Of a stretch of 64,000 nucleotides of DNA, positions 55,561 to 64,000 are shown piece by piece. The position numbers were made by a program, and so were the translations under genes. How positions within the stretch are numbered: the first letter of the stretch is position 1; every line of letters begins with the position of its first letter. Origin of the DNA: Nonomuraea polychroma. Its GTDB lineage: Bacteria > Actinomycetota > Actinomycetes > Streptosporangiales > Streptosporangiaceae. The stretch is from NCBI RefSeq assembly GCF_004011505.1, contig NZ_SAUN01000001.1:8025501-8089500 (forward strand), written 5' to 3'. The notes under the pieces are model-generated. The model was not told the DNA's origin. It worked only from the letters and a program-made list of their open reading frames with translations, and searched no databases.

Positions 55561-56136
55561 TCAGGCGTCACAACTGTGAAGTCTGCGGTGAAGCGATAGG
55601 GCTCCTGGCACTCTGTCCAAGAAGAGTAGACCGTCCAGATGGTCCAGTTGGTGCTGAATGCAACGGGCTTCGAAGGCATCAGCCTCGATGGTGACTGCTT
55701 CGCCGGTGCCTGGCAAATGCCCATGTACGGTGATACGCGTAGCTCGCAGGACGTCAGCTGTGAGCCCCGGGATCGACGCGCACCCCTCCCGGCCGTGATC
55801 CCAGTGGGACGCTCTCGCGAGGCGTGGATTGGCCACCACGAGCTCTCCAGCCGACGATCGGCCCCGAGGGTGCACCCGGGTGTCAAAGGCGATCAGACGC
55901 AGTCTCAGGCCGATCTGAGAGGCCGCCAGGCCGGTTGTGGACGACTCGTGGCGAAGGGTGGCCAGCAGATCGGCGGCGGCCGCCACGACAACAGGATCCG
56001 TCGGGTCCACCGGCTCGGCCACGGAGGACAGGAGGGGGTGCGGAGCGGTGAGCACCTCCCGCGGAGTCCCGTGTCTAATGGCTCGCTCACTCCGCTCGCT
56101 GCTGCGTCTGATGGTCTGCTTGCTCCGCTCATTCAC
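55561..56136 (-). CDS. Peptide deformylase homologue with Gln in place of the catalytic Glu
   Basis: The frame (191 residues from GTG 56136) matches peptide deformylase: TTGLAASQIGLR (motif 1), GREGCASIPGLT (motif 2, Cys ligand) and the zinc/iron site IQHQLDHLDGLLF. The usual HExDH reads HQLDH, so the essential Glu is Gln; such a change abolishes activity in studied enzymes. Otherwise the domain is complete. Real translation probably begins nearer REVLTAPHPLL; the first 20 residues lie in low-quality sequence near a tandem repeat, so the start is uncertain. It may be a catalytically dead relative or act differently. Confidence 0.75.
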   Translation of the reverse strand: MNERSKQTIRRSSERSERAIRHGTPREVLTAPHPLLSSVAEPVDPTDPVVVAAAADLLATLRHESSTTGLAASQIGLRLRLIAFDTRVHPRGRSSAGELVVANPRLARASHWDHGREGCASIPGLTADVLRATRITVHGHLPGTGEAVTIEADAFEARCIQHQLDHLDGLLFLDRVPGALSLHRRLHSCDA

Positions 56137-56234
56137 AACAGGCCCGGTTCGACTGACCCACTACAGGTCCGGTTCGGCTCACTCACTACAGGTCCGGTTC
56201 AACTCGCTTACAACAGGTCCGGTTCGACGGGGCG
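56135..56234. repeat. Four tandem 25-bp repeats spanning the ACT-protein stop codon
   Basis: Units begin at 56135, 56160, 56185 and 56210 with core ACAGGTCCGGTTCG. The ACT gene ends (stop 56208) inside the repeat array, at the junction of the third and fourth units. Copies vary by several bases, so the array is older than the 56-bp repeats at the thiolase. Confidence 0.9.
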
Positions 56235-56720
56235 GAAGGTGATCTCCGAGTCGAGGCTGGCGCCGACGGCCGCCAGCCTGCGCATGAGCGCCGCCACGTC
56301 CACCTCCTTCGGCAGCTCGACGTCGGCGATGAGCACATAGAGCCGCCCGGTGAGCCTGGTGCTCATCCCGGTGATGTTCCCGCCGTCCGCGGCAAGCACG
56401 GCGCTGATGGCGGAGATGATCCCGGGCCGGTCGGGTCCGTGCACGGTCAGTACGTAGCCGAGCCCGCCCCCGTCCTCGCAGAAGTGGCGCCTGGCCTCGA
56501 TGGCCGAGGCGGTCACCACCAGATCGGGCGCCCGCAGCCGCTTGAGCAACTCGGCGGAGTCCAGGTCGCCGGAGACCAGGAGCATCATCGCCACATGGCC
56601 GCCGAGCAGCGTCATGGTCGAGTCCTGGATGTTCGCCCCGCAGTCGGCGAGCGAACCGGTGACTGCGGCGATCACGCCGGGCCTGTCCACGCCGAGCACG
56701 GTCACCGCTGAGAGCCCCAC
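56208..56720 (-). CDS. Protein with two ACT domains (GcvR-like)
   Basis: From the GTG at 56720 (GGGG 8 nt upstream) the product is 170 residues: an ACT domain (about 4-80: SAVTVLGVDRPGVIAAVTGS, ANIQDSTMTLLGGHVAMMLL) and a second (about 92-168: YVLTVHGPDRPGIISAISAV, NITGMSTRLTGRLYVLIADV). Tandem ACT proteins bind amino acids and regulate metabolism; GcvR is the known example. No DNA-binding domain is present. The ndh gene lies 78 bp upstream on the same strand. Confidence 0.9.
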   Translation of the reverse strand: MGLSAVTVLGVDRPGVIAAVTGSLADCGANIQDSTMTLLGGHVAMMLLVSGDLDSAELLKRLRAPDLVVTASAIEARRHFCEDGGGLGYVLTVHGPDRPGIISAISAVLAADGGNITGMSTRLTGRLYVLIADVELPKEVDVAALMRRLAAVGASLDSEITFRPVEPDLL

Positions 56721-56798
56721 CCGTGCTACCCCTTCCGCTTGCTGCCAGGGGCGCCGAGACGCCCCGGCGACGATCACCGGGGCGCTGCCGTACCCGGG

Positions 56799-58115
56799 CT
56801 AGCGGCGCATCGTCGCGACGGCGGCCCTGAAGTCCTCGCGCGGGTGCTCCATCTCACCCAGCGAGATCGTCTCTCGCTTGAAGAACAGAGCCAGGGTCCA
56901 ATCGACGACGACACGGACCTTGCGGTTCAGCGTCGGCACCCGCGACAGATGGTAGGTGCGGTGCATGAACCATGCAGGGAATCCGCGAAGCTTGACGCCA
57001 TAGACATTGGCGACGCCCTGGTGCAGGCCCAATCCGGCAACCGATCCGACATACTTGTGCCGGTATTCGACCAGTTGCTGCCCGCGCAGGTGCCGGATGA
57101 TGTTGTCGGCCAGGACCTTGGCCTGCCGGACCGCGTGCTGGGCGTTGGGCGCGCAGTATTGTCCGGGGTTCGTCACGTCGGGCACACCCGCGGCGTCGCC
57201 GGCGGCGAAGGCGTCGCGTGTGCCCGCGACGGTGAGCATGGTGGTGGTCTTGATGCGGCCGCGCTCGTCGAGAGGCAGGTCGCTGTCCTTCACCACCGGG
57301 CTGGGCTTGACGCCGGCGGTCCACACGAGGGTCTCGGCGTCGAACTCCGAGCCGTCGGAGAGCACCACGCGCCCGCCTTCGCACGACTCGAGCCGGGTCT
57401 CGAGCTTGACGTCGATGCCGCGCTCGCGCAGCTGCTCCAGCGTCCACTTGCCCATCTCGGGGCCCACCTCGGGCAGCACCCGGTTCGTGGCCTCGACGAG
57501 CACCCAGCGCAGGTCGGAGGGCTCGATGTTGCGGTAGTAGCGCACCGAGTCCTTGGCCATGTCCTCGAGCTCGGCGAGCGCCTCCACGCCGGCGAAGCCC
57601 GCGCCGACCACGACAAAGGTGAGCGCCCTGCGCTTCACCTCGGGGTCGTCGGTCGACTCGGCGACGTCGAGCAGGTGCAGCACGCGGTTGCGCAGCGCGA
57701 TGGCCTCGCCCACGGTCTTGAAGCCGATGCCGATGTCGGTCAGGCCGGGGATGGGCAGCGTCCGGGAGATGGATCCGGCGGCCATCACGATCACGTCGTA
57801 GGCCACCTGGCGCGGCTCACCCTCGGCCGGCTGGAAGGTGACCGTGCGCTCGGCGTGGTCGATCTTGGTGACCATGCCGTTGAGAATGCGTGCCTTGGGC
57901 AGGATCCGCCGCAGCGGGGCCACCAGGTGCCGGGGGGACAGGTTACCCGCCGCCGCCTCAGGCAAGAAGGGCTGGTAGGTCATGTAGGACTGGGGGTCGA
58001 TGATCGTGATGCGCACCTCGCCACCGCGAAGCTCGCGATGGAGCTTGCGCTGCAGCCGGAGCGCTGTGTACAGGCCGACGTATCCGCCGCCGACGATCAA
58101 TATGTGCTTGTTCAT
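56799..58115 (-). CDS. ndh: Type II NADH dehydrogenase (NDH-2)
   Basis: The 438-residue flavoprotein has an FAD-binding GGGYVGLYTALRLQR, NADH-binding VVVGAGFAGVEALAELED, the ATG-like VWTAGVKPSP, and AAGDAAGVPDVT at the FAD site. A C-terminal amphipathic region (FPAWFMHRTYHLSRVPTLNR) fits membrane attachment. It oxidises NADH and passes electrons to menaquinone without pumping protons. The start ATG at 58115 lies 27 bp from a perfect Rex operator, as for ndh in Streptomyces. Confidence 0.95.
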   Translation of the reverse strand: MNKHILIVGGGYVGLYTALRLQRKLHRELRGGEVRITIIDPQSYMTYQPFLPEAAAGNLSPRHLVAPLRRILPKARILNGMVTKIDHAERTVTFQPAEGEPRQVAYDVIVMAAGSISRTLPIPGLTDIGIGFKTVGEAIALRNRVLHLLDVAESTDDPEVKRRALTFVVVGAGFAGVEALAELEDMAKDSVRYYRNIEPSDLRWVLVEATNRVLPEVGPEMGKWTLEQLRERGIDVKLETRLESCEGGRVVLSDGSEFDAETLVWTAGVKPSPVVKDSDLPLDERGRIKTTTMLTVAGTRDAFAAGDAAGVPDVTNPGQYCAPNAQHAVRQAKVLADNIIRHLRGQQLVEYRHKYVGSVAGLGLHQGVANVYGVKLRGFPAWFMHRTYHLSRVPTLNRKVRVVVDWTLALFFKRETISLGEMEHPREDFRAAVATMRR

Positions 58116-58142
58116 CCTGAGGCCCCATCCCTCGTGGAATGC

Positions 58143-58160
58143 TTGTGAAAGCATTCACAA
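58143..58160. promoter_or_regulatory. Rex operator upstream of ndh
   Basis: The 18-bp palindrome TTGTGAA-AGCA-TTCACAA matches the Rex site TGTGAA-N4-TTCACA in both arms. Rex represses ndh when NADH is low relative to NAD in Streptomyces. An overlapping second palindrome, GAATGCTT/AAGCATTC (58137-58156), is partly the same sequence. Confidence 0.85.
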
Positions 58161-58210
58161 GCTTACGTCAAGCACTCTCGATGAATCCAATCCGGGCGTG
58201 GTGCAACGCG

Positions 58211-59005
58211 TCACACAGCCAGTGACCTGGCCCTGGTGAAGACGTCGTCCAGCATTTGGGCGGTGACGCGGCCGGTGAACGTGTTCTGCTGGCTCGGGTG
58301 GTAGCAGCCGATCAAGGTGACGGGGGCTCCGGCGTACCGGACCTCGGCCTCGACGCCGTGCCGGAACGGCGGCCGGCTGCGCGGCAGCTCGTAGCCCGCG
58401 TCCTTCAGCGCCGGCCACATGGCCTGCCAGGCGTACCCGCCGAGCGCCACAACCACCCGCACGGTCGGCGCGACCAGCGCCAGCTCGCGGGCCATCCACG
58501 GGAAGCAGGCGCCCTTCTCCGACGGAGTCGGTTTGTTGGCGGGCGGTGCGCAGCGCACCGAGGCCAGCACGCGGGCGCCGAGGAGCCTCTGCCCGTCGTC
58601 GGCGTGCGTGCTGGTCTCCTGCGCCGCCAGGCCGCTGCGGTACAGCGAGGCGAACAACCAGTCGCCGCTGCGGTCTCCTGTGAAGATGCGCCCGGTCCTG
58701 TTTCCCCCGTGCGCGGCCGGGGCGAGGCCGACCAGCACGATCCGCGGATGCTCGTCGCCCCAGCCGGGAACCGGACGGCCCCAGTACGTCTCGTCAGCGA
58801 ACGCGCGCCGCTTCTCGTCGGCGACCTTCTCCCGCCATTCCACCAGACGGGGACAGGCCCGGCAGACCGACTGCCTGGCCGTGAGCTCCGCGAGCGTACT
58901 GCTGTCGGCGGCGAGGCGGCGCACGTCCGCGGGGTCCAGCGCGACCGGGGTGTCAGGGGTCGCCGGGTCGCCCGGCCAGCCGGTGCCAGGAGGTACGAAG
59001 CTCAT
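58211..59005 (-). CDS. Uracil-DNA glycosylase, family 5 (UdgB-like)
   Basis: The 264-residue product has the motif [20 protein letters not shown] (family 5 motif A), the iron-sulfur Cys set starting [12 protein letters not shown] and continuing with [13 protein letters not shown], and the C-terminal [14 protein letters not shown] with the His of motif B. It removes uracil and related deaminated bases from DNA. Length fits family 5. It is upstream of ndh on the same strand, with about 50 bp from the operator. Confidence 0.93.
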   Translation of the reverse strand: MSFVPPGTGWPGDPATPDTPVALDPADVRRLAADSSTLAELTARQSVCRACPRLVEWREKVADEKRRAFADETYWGRPVPGWGDEHPRIVLVGLAPAAHGGNRTGRIFTGDRSGDWLFASLYRSGLAAQETSTHADDGQRLLGARVLASVRCAPPANKPTPSEKGACFPWMARELALVAPTVRVVVALGGYAWQAMWPALKDAGYELPRSRPPFRHGVEAEVRYAGAPVTLIGCYHPSQQNTFTGRVTAQMLDDVFTRARSLAV

Positions 59006-59061
59006 GACACCGATGGTGCCCGATCGCTCGGAATGCGTCGGACGCGGCGTGGCGCGGCAAC

Positions 59062-59095
59062 AAAAAACCGGGTGACGCGCTGAAGCGCCACCCGG
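59062..59095 (-). terminator. Intrinsic terminator of the secreted triple-repeat protein
   Basis: Stem CCGGGTG-GCGC / GCGC-(T)CACCCGG with one unpaired base (59068-59095), loop TTCA, followed on the minus strand by TTTTTT. It is about 22 bp after the stop at 59118. Confidence 0.9.
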
Positions 59096-59117
59096 TTGTT
59101 ACTCGGTCAGACCCTCG

Positions 59118-60269
59118 TCACGCGCTCGGCGTGGCAGACGGGGTCGAGGCGGGAGCCGGGCAGGTCTCCGAGAAGGAGGTGACACCCGACCTCGCGTCGT
59201 TCGGGCTGATGACGACGAGCTCAATGGTGCCCTTCGTCTCGTTGGAGTTGTGCGTTCCGCCGACACCCCAGAGCACGTCGACACTGCCGGTGAACGTACG
59301 CTCCAGCGTGTTGTGGTCACGGACGCCGTTGACCACCCAGTAGTACTTCACGGTGGTGGGGCCGGTGCTGGTCAGCGTGGCCTTGAAGTCCACGCCGGGG
59401 CCGCGGCCGTCCGCGCACATGTCGAGCCTCTTGCCGGAGACCGACACTCCGGAAACCGAGACCTTAGGAGCCGGAGCGGGAGCCGGGTCCTTGCACCAGA
59501 CCTTGTAGTAGGCCCGGTTCGAGCTGGCGTTGTCGGGGCCGAAGACCTCGAGCTGCGCCCACCCGCGCTGGCTGTGACGCGGCGAGATGCCGAAGCCCAC
59601 CTTGCGGGCGTCGTAGACCTTGACCTTGCCGTAGTCGACCACGTCACCGTTGAGCACCCAGCGGTACTTGACCCAGCTCGGCCGGTCGACCTTGATCAGA
59701 CCGACGAAGTCGATCTTGTCGCCCGGGGTGCAGGGACCGACGTACGAGCTCGGGCTGGCCCAAGCGTGGGCCGAGACCGTCACGTCCAGGTGCGTACGCC
59801 AGTCGTCGCCCCTGGGCTCCTCGGCCGGCTTCTCACAGGAGACGGAGAAGTAGCCCTTCTTCGACGTGTACTTCTTCGGGCCAAGGACCTGAACGGCCTC
59901 CCAGCCCTTGACGTCTTCCTTGAAGGTGATGGACTGCTTGACCGTCACCGTCTTGGTGCCCTTGCCCTTGAGCTTGATCACGTTGACCTTGCCCTTGGAC
60001 CCGTCACCGTGCAGCCAGCGGTAGGCCAGCTCGGTCTTGCCCTTGACGGACACCTTGATCTTGGCCGAGAAGTTGACCTTGACGGGGCAAGATCCTTCGT
60101 ACTTGCTCGGGGTGGCCTTGGGCGCGGTCGCCGAGACCTTCGGCCCGCCCTTGGTCGCGGTCGCCGCCTGCGCGGGGCTGGCCACCAGGCCCGCGGTCAG
60201 AGCGGCCAGCACGGCGGCGGACGCGCCGAAGGCGGCCACCTTGCGCGCTGCTAACCCAGCGAACTTCAT
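59118..60269 (-). CDS. Secreted protein with three Ig-like repeats
   Basis: From the ATG at 60269 (GGAG 9 nt upstream) the product is 383 residues. A signal peptide ends AQAATAT. Three beta domains of about 95-105 residues follow (about 37-140, 150-250 and 262-375). Each has a Cys near its start (SKYEGSCPVKVNF; SSYVGPCTPGDKIDF; LDMCADGRGPGVDF) and one near its end (FSVSCEKP; YKVWCKDP; FSETCPAP), and a strand with YRW or YYW. This looks like one disulfide per repeat. The linkers are Pro/Ala/Ser-rich. No anchor is present, and the function is unknown. Confidence 0.85.
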   Translation of the reverse strand: MKFAGLAARKVAAFGASAAVLAALTAGLVASPAQAATATKGGPKVSATAPKATPSKYEGSCPVKVNFSAKIKVSVKGKTELAYRWLHGDGSKGKVNVIKLKGKGTKTVTVKQSITFKEDVKGWEAVQVLGPKKYTSKKGYFSVSCEKPAEEPRGDDWRTHLDVTVSAHAWASPSSYVGPCTPGDKIDFVGLIKVDRPSWVKYRWVLNGDVVDYGKVKVYDARKVGFGISPRHSQRGWAQLEVFGPDNASSNRAYYKVWCKDPAPAPAPKVSVSGVSVSGKRLDMCADGRGPGVDFKATLTSTGPTTVKYYWVVNGVRDHNTLERTFTGSVDVLWGVGGTHNSNETKGTIELVVISPNDARSGVTSFSETCPAPASTPSATPSA

Positions 60270-60441
60270 GTGAGAGTGCTCCATTCCGTGAGGGAAAAGA
60301 CACGCTCGGGAACGGTCGCCACGCCGGTACCTTCCGTACACAGCAATATGGCAAAGCCCCCGTAATGCCCCTTTACCTAAGCACAATAATGATTGCACAC
60401 TCAACACAGCTCTAGATCGGAAATGTCCAGATCTAGCGACG

Positions 60442-61389
60442 CTATCGGCTCACCGACCAGGCAATACCGTCAAGGATGTCGTGCTCGCTTACCACGACCT
60501 GCGAAAACGCGAAACGGCGGACGATCCGGTCGAGAATTAGCGCACCGGCGCCAATCACATCGACTCTTCCCGGGTGCATGACCGGAACGGCGGCGCGCTC
60601 ACCATGGGTCATCGCCAGGAGCCGTCGCGTCACGTCGTGGACCTGCTGGGCCGATATGCGGGAGTGGTGGATGCGCGCCGGGTCGTAGGCCGGCAGATCC
60701 AGCGCCACTCCCGCGACGGTCGTCACCGAACCGGCCAGGCCCACCAGCGTGTGCGCCCGCTGGACCGGCACCTCCGCCTCGACCCGGTCGAGCGCCGCTT
60801 CGATGTCGGCGACCACGGCCTCCAGCGCGGGCGCGGACGGCGGGTCGCCGGCGTCCTTGAGGTGCCGCTCGGTCAGGCGTACGCAGCCGATGTCCACCGA
60901 CAACGCCGCCTCGGCATGCTCAGAGCCGAGCACGAACTCCGTGGACCCGCCGCCGATGTCCACCACCAGGTAAGGAGGCAGCGGTCCCTGCGGGACCTCG
61001 GTCTCGGGCGAGAGCCTGAGCAGGCCCTTGGTCGCGCCGACGAAGGACAACTCGGCTTCCTCGGCGCCCGACACGACCTCCGGCTCCACGCCGAAGATCT
61101 CGCGCACTCCGTCCACGAACTCGTGCCTGTTGGCCGCGTCCCTGGTGGCGCTCGTGGCCACGACGCGGGTCGCGACGGCGCCGTGCCGCTCGATCAGCTC
61201 GCGGTAGGCCCGCATGGCCTTGAACGTCCGCTCCAGCGCGTCAGGGGCGAGCCTGCCGGTCCGGTCGACGCCCTGGCCGAGGCGGACGATCTCCATCCGC
61301 CGCTCGACGTCGTCGATCAGCTCGTCGCCGACGTCGGCGATGAGCAGGCGTACGGAGTTGGTGCCGCAGTCGACGGCGGCTACACGCAT
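60442..61389 (-). CDS. Ppx/GppA-type exopolyphosphatase
   Basis: The 315-residue product belongs to the actin-like ASKHA fold: VAAVDCGTNSVRLLIADVG (phosphate-binding loop 1) and VVDIGGGSTEFVLG (loop 2), with a conserved E of TSATRDAANRHEFVDGV. It splits polyphosphate or pppGpp; short actinobacterial forms are probably exopolyphosphatases with weak pppGppase activity. Its start overlaps the DUF501 stop, so translation is coupled. The 5' flank at 60412-60436 holds a 7-bp inverted repeat of unknown role. Confidence 0.93.
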   Translation of the reverse strand: MRVAAVDCGTNSVRLLIADVGDELIDDVERRMEIVRLGQGVDRTGRLAPDALERTFKAMRAYRELIERHGAVATRVVATSATRDAANRHEFVDGVREIFGVEPEVVSGAEEAELSFVGATKGLLRLSPETEVPQGPLPPYLVVDIGGGSTEFVLGSEHAEAALSVDIGCVRLTERHLKDAGDPPSAPALEAVVADIEAALDRVEAEVPVQRAHTLVGLAGSVTTVAGVALDLPAYDPARIHHSRISAQQVHDVTRRLLAMTHGERAAVPVMHPGRVDVIGAGALILDRIVRRFAFSQVVVSEHDILDGIAWSVSR

Positions 61390-61868
61390 GGTCCGTCACT
61401 CCACCAATCGGGGAGGGCGTCGAGCGCCTCCCTGCCGAACGGGTTGACCCCGGGCGCCGCCAGCTCGTGCGCGACGAGCGCGTGCAGGCACTTGACCCGC
61501 TGCGGCATGCCGCCCGTGCTCTGCATGTCACGCGGCAGCGGCTCCAGGCCCTCCTCCTGCGCCGCCTCGTCCCGCCTGGCCACGTAGTCGTCGTGCGCGG
61601 CCTGGTAGGCGGCGGCCAGGTCGGGCTCGGTGGCCAGCCTGGCCTGCATCTCCCGCATCAGGCCCGAGCCCTCGAGAGTGCCGATGGCCGAGGCCGCCTT
61701 GGGGCAGGTCAGGTAGTAGAGGGTCGGGAAGGGCGAGCCGTCGGGCAGTCGCGGCGCGGTCTCCACCACGTCGGGGTTGCCGCACGGGCAGCGGTGCGCC
61801 ACCCGGCGCAGCCCTCGGGGCGGCCGCCCGAGCTGCTGCCGCACGACCTCGACATCTTTACTGTCCAA
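61380..61868 (-). CDS. DUF501 protein
   Basis: The 162-residue protein has a Cys cluster (HRCPCGNPDVVETAPRLPDG), FPTLYYLTCPKAASAIGTLE and the end KCLHALVAHELAAPGVNPFG. The TTG start at 61868 overlaps the ftsB end by 11 bp. DUF501 is found between ftsB and ppx in nearly all actinobacteria. The conserved Cys/His suggest metal binding, but the role is unknown. Confidence 0.93.
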   Translation of the reverse strand: MDSKDVEVVRQQLGRPPRGLRRVAHRCPCGNPDVVETAPRLPDGSPFPTLYYLTCPKAASAIGTLEGSGLMREMQARLATEPDLAAAYQAAHDDYVARRDEAAQEEGLEPLPRDMQSTGGMPQRVKCLHALVAHELAAPGVNPFGREALDALPDWWSDGPCV

Positions 61869-62274
61869 CAGTTTCCTTCCCCGTGACGGCCCTGCGTCCG
61901 GTGCCCTTGTCGGCGGCCTCCACGGACTCCCAGAGCGTCTGGTACCACGGCGGCACCGCCGCCGGTTGTTTCACGGCCGTCTGCTGCTTGCCCTGCTCGG
62001 GCTCCATCACCACGAAGCACTTCTCGCCGGGACCGCAGTAATGCAGCCGCTCCTTGGCCGTCTTCTTGATCCAGTTGGGGTCGTTGCTCTGCCGGTCGCG
62101 CGCCAGCAACGCCTGCTTCTCCGCCTCGACCCTGGCCTTCTCCGCCCGCAGCTCGGAGATGCTGCGGCGCAGGCTGATGTACTCGCGCACCGGGTAGGCC
62201 AGGCTCATCGCGATCGCGCACACCACGACGGCCAGGATGGCGGCCCGCCCGGTCAGCTGCGGTCTCTTCGCCAC
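61858..62274 (-). CDS. Septum formation initiator (FtsB/DivIC-like)
   Basis: From the GTG at 62274 (GAGGGGG 10 nt upstream) the product is 138 residues. One membrane helix (AILAVVVCAIAMSLAYPV) is followed by a short coiled coil (LRRSISELRAEKARVEAEKQ). It forms with FtsL and FtsQ the divisome subcomplex. It overlaps DUF501, and a hairpin separates it from eno. The last 40 residues (after EPEQGK) are a low-complexity tail. Confidence 0.92.
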   Translation of the reverse strand: MAKRPQLTGRAAILAVVVCAIAMSLAYPVREYISLRRSISELRAEKARVEAEKQALLARDRQSNDPNWIKKTAKERLHYCGPGEKCFVVMEPEQGKQQTAVKQPAAVPPWYQTLWESVEAADKGTGRRAVTGKETVGQ

Positions 62275-62292
62275 GTGCTGCACACCCCCTCA

Positions 62293-62336
62293 AGTACGGG
62301 CTCACGGCCGAATTTGGACAACCGCGAGCCCGTACT
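62293..62336 (-). terminator. Hairpin between eno and ftsB
   Basis: Arms AGTACGGGCTC (62293-62303) and GAGCCCGTACT (62326-62336) are perfect over 22 nt of loop. There is no T tract, so it may allow partial read-through from eno into ftsB. Confidence 0.7.
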
Positions 62337-62341
62337 CGAAA

Positions 62342-63745
<1,404 letters not shown>

Positions 63746-64000
63746 TTAGTGCTTCTCCCAGGCGCGCACTCGTGCGCTGTACGCGCGGGCGGCGGCGCGC
63801 AGCTCGGCCTCGGCGTCGATTCCGGCGTCGCCGGCGCGGCGCACCAGGTCGAACAGCTCCCTCGCCACGCCCTGGCCGATCCCCGCGGACAGCGCCTCGG
63901 GCGCGCCGGCCCGCTCGGCCCTGCGCAGCAGCTGCGCGGCCAGCGACAGCGCCGGCTGCCCCATGGGCACGCCTTCGAGCGCCGACTCGCGTCCCTTGGA
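63746..64000 (-). CDS. mazG: MazG nucleoside triphosphate pyrophosphohydrolase (5' end outside window)
   Basis: The frame is open to the window edge. The visible C-terminal part reads SKGRESALEGVPMGQPALSL then AAQLLRRAERAGAPEALSAG and ends in YSARVRAWEKH, which matches the last domain of MazG after the VP-G-PAL linker. The catalytic EExxE region is outside the window. MazG removes non-canonical nucleoside triphosphates. Placement before eno is the usual actinomycete order. Confidence 0.85.
   Translation of the reverse strand, partial: SKGRESALEGVPMGQPALSLAAQLLRRAERAGAPEALSAGIGQGVARELFDLVRRAGDAGIDAEAELRAAARAYSARVRAWEKH

Noticed and set aside
56135-56234. A CRISPR array
   Set aside because: The 25-bp units are directly adjacent, with no unique spacers and no cas genes nearby.

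Overview
The window is a high-GC actinobacterial chromosome segment. GTG/TTG starts are frequent, and a mycothiol gene (mca), an F420-type PPOX protein, bacterial-type UDG5, an AfsR/SARP regulator and the block mazG-eno-ftsB-DUF501-ppx are all present. Protein style and gene order suggest a Streptosporangiaceae/Nonomuraea-like organism. That genus-level call is inference.

Layout. 1-5.7 kb: 5' end of a membrane-anchored lytic-transglycosylase-like gene, then a CseB/CseC-like two-component pair with a downstream lipoprotein, then PhoH and a cis-prenyltransferase. 5.8-9.9 kb: a cluster of a DUF692 (MNIO-family) oxidase, a helical partner and two TIGR04222-type membrane proteins with Cys/Gly-rich tails. 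10-22 kb: pckG with three DasR-like sites upstream, NlpC/P60 hydrolase, greA, a DUF4307 protein divergent from mca (which has a SigR-type promoter), a thioredoxin-fold DUF255 protein and a class A PBP. 22-34 kb: Lrp regulator divergent from hppD, RDD protein, M1 peptidase lipoprotein, an ECF sigma factor with a membrane partner, ROK and FIST genes, and a MoxR-like ATPase/VWA pair. 34-41 kb is an accessory zone: PIN remnant, a small WXG100/YbaB islet with type VII secretion features, a truncated 2'-5' RNA ligase-like gene beside gene debris, a secreted TIM-barrel-like protein, a broken IS1182-type transposase and DUF6292. 41-53 kb: metB, a NarL-partner type histidine kinase overlapping a large AfsR-type regulator, an IRED/6PGDH-like oxidoreductase, cystathionine beta-synthase, SGNH hydrolase, a PQQ-like lipoprotein and a thiolase. 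53-64 kb: PPOX, DUF4287, Bax-inhibitor-like protein, an unusual tRNA with a UAA anticodon, a peptide deformylase homologue lacking the catalytic Glu, a two-ACT-domain protein, ndh-2 under a Rex operator, UDG, a triple-repeat secreted protein, and ppx-DUF501-ftsB-eno-mazG (mazG cut by the window edge).

How it works together: the core supports cell-envelope upkeep (PBP, NlpC, transglycosylase, two-component system), redox and thiol metabolism (mca with SigR, ndh with Rex, transsulfuration by CBS and MetB) and central carbon flux (pckG, eno). The most notable signals are the class I tRNA with anticodon UAA, the DUF692 plus Cys-tailed membrane protein cluster, and three genes whose stop codons lie in short tandem or direct repeats.
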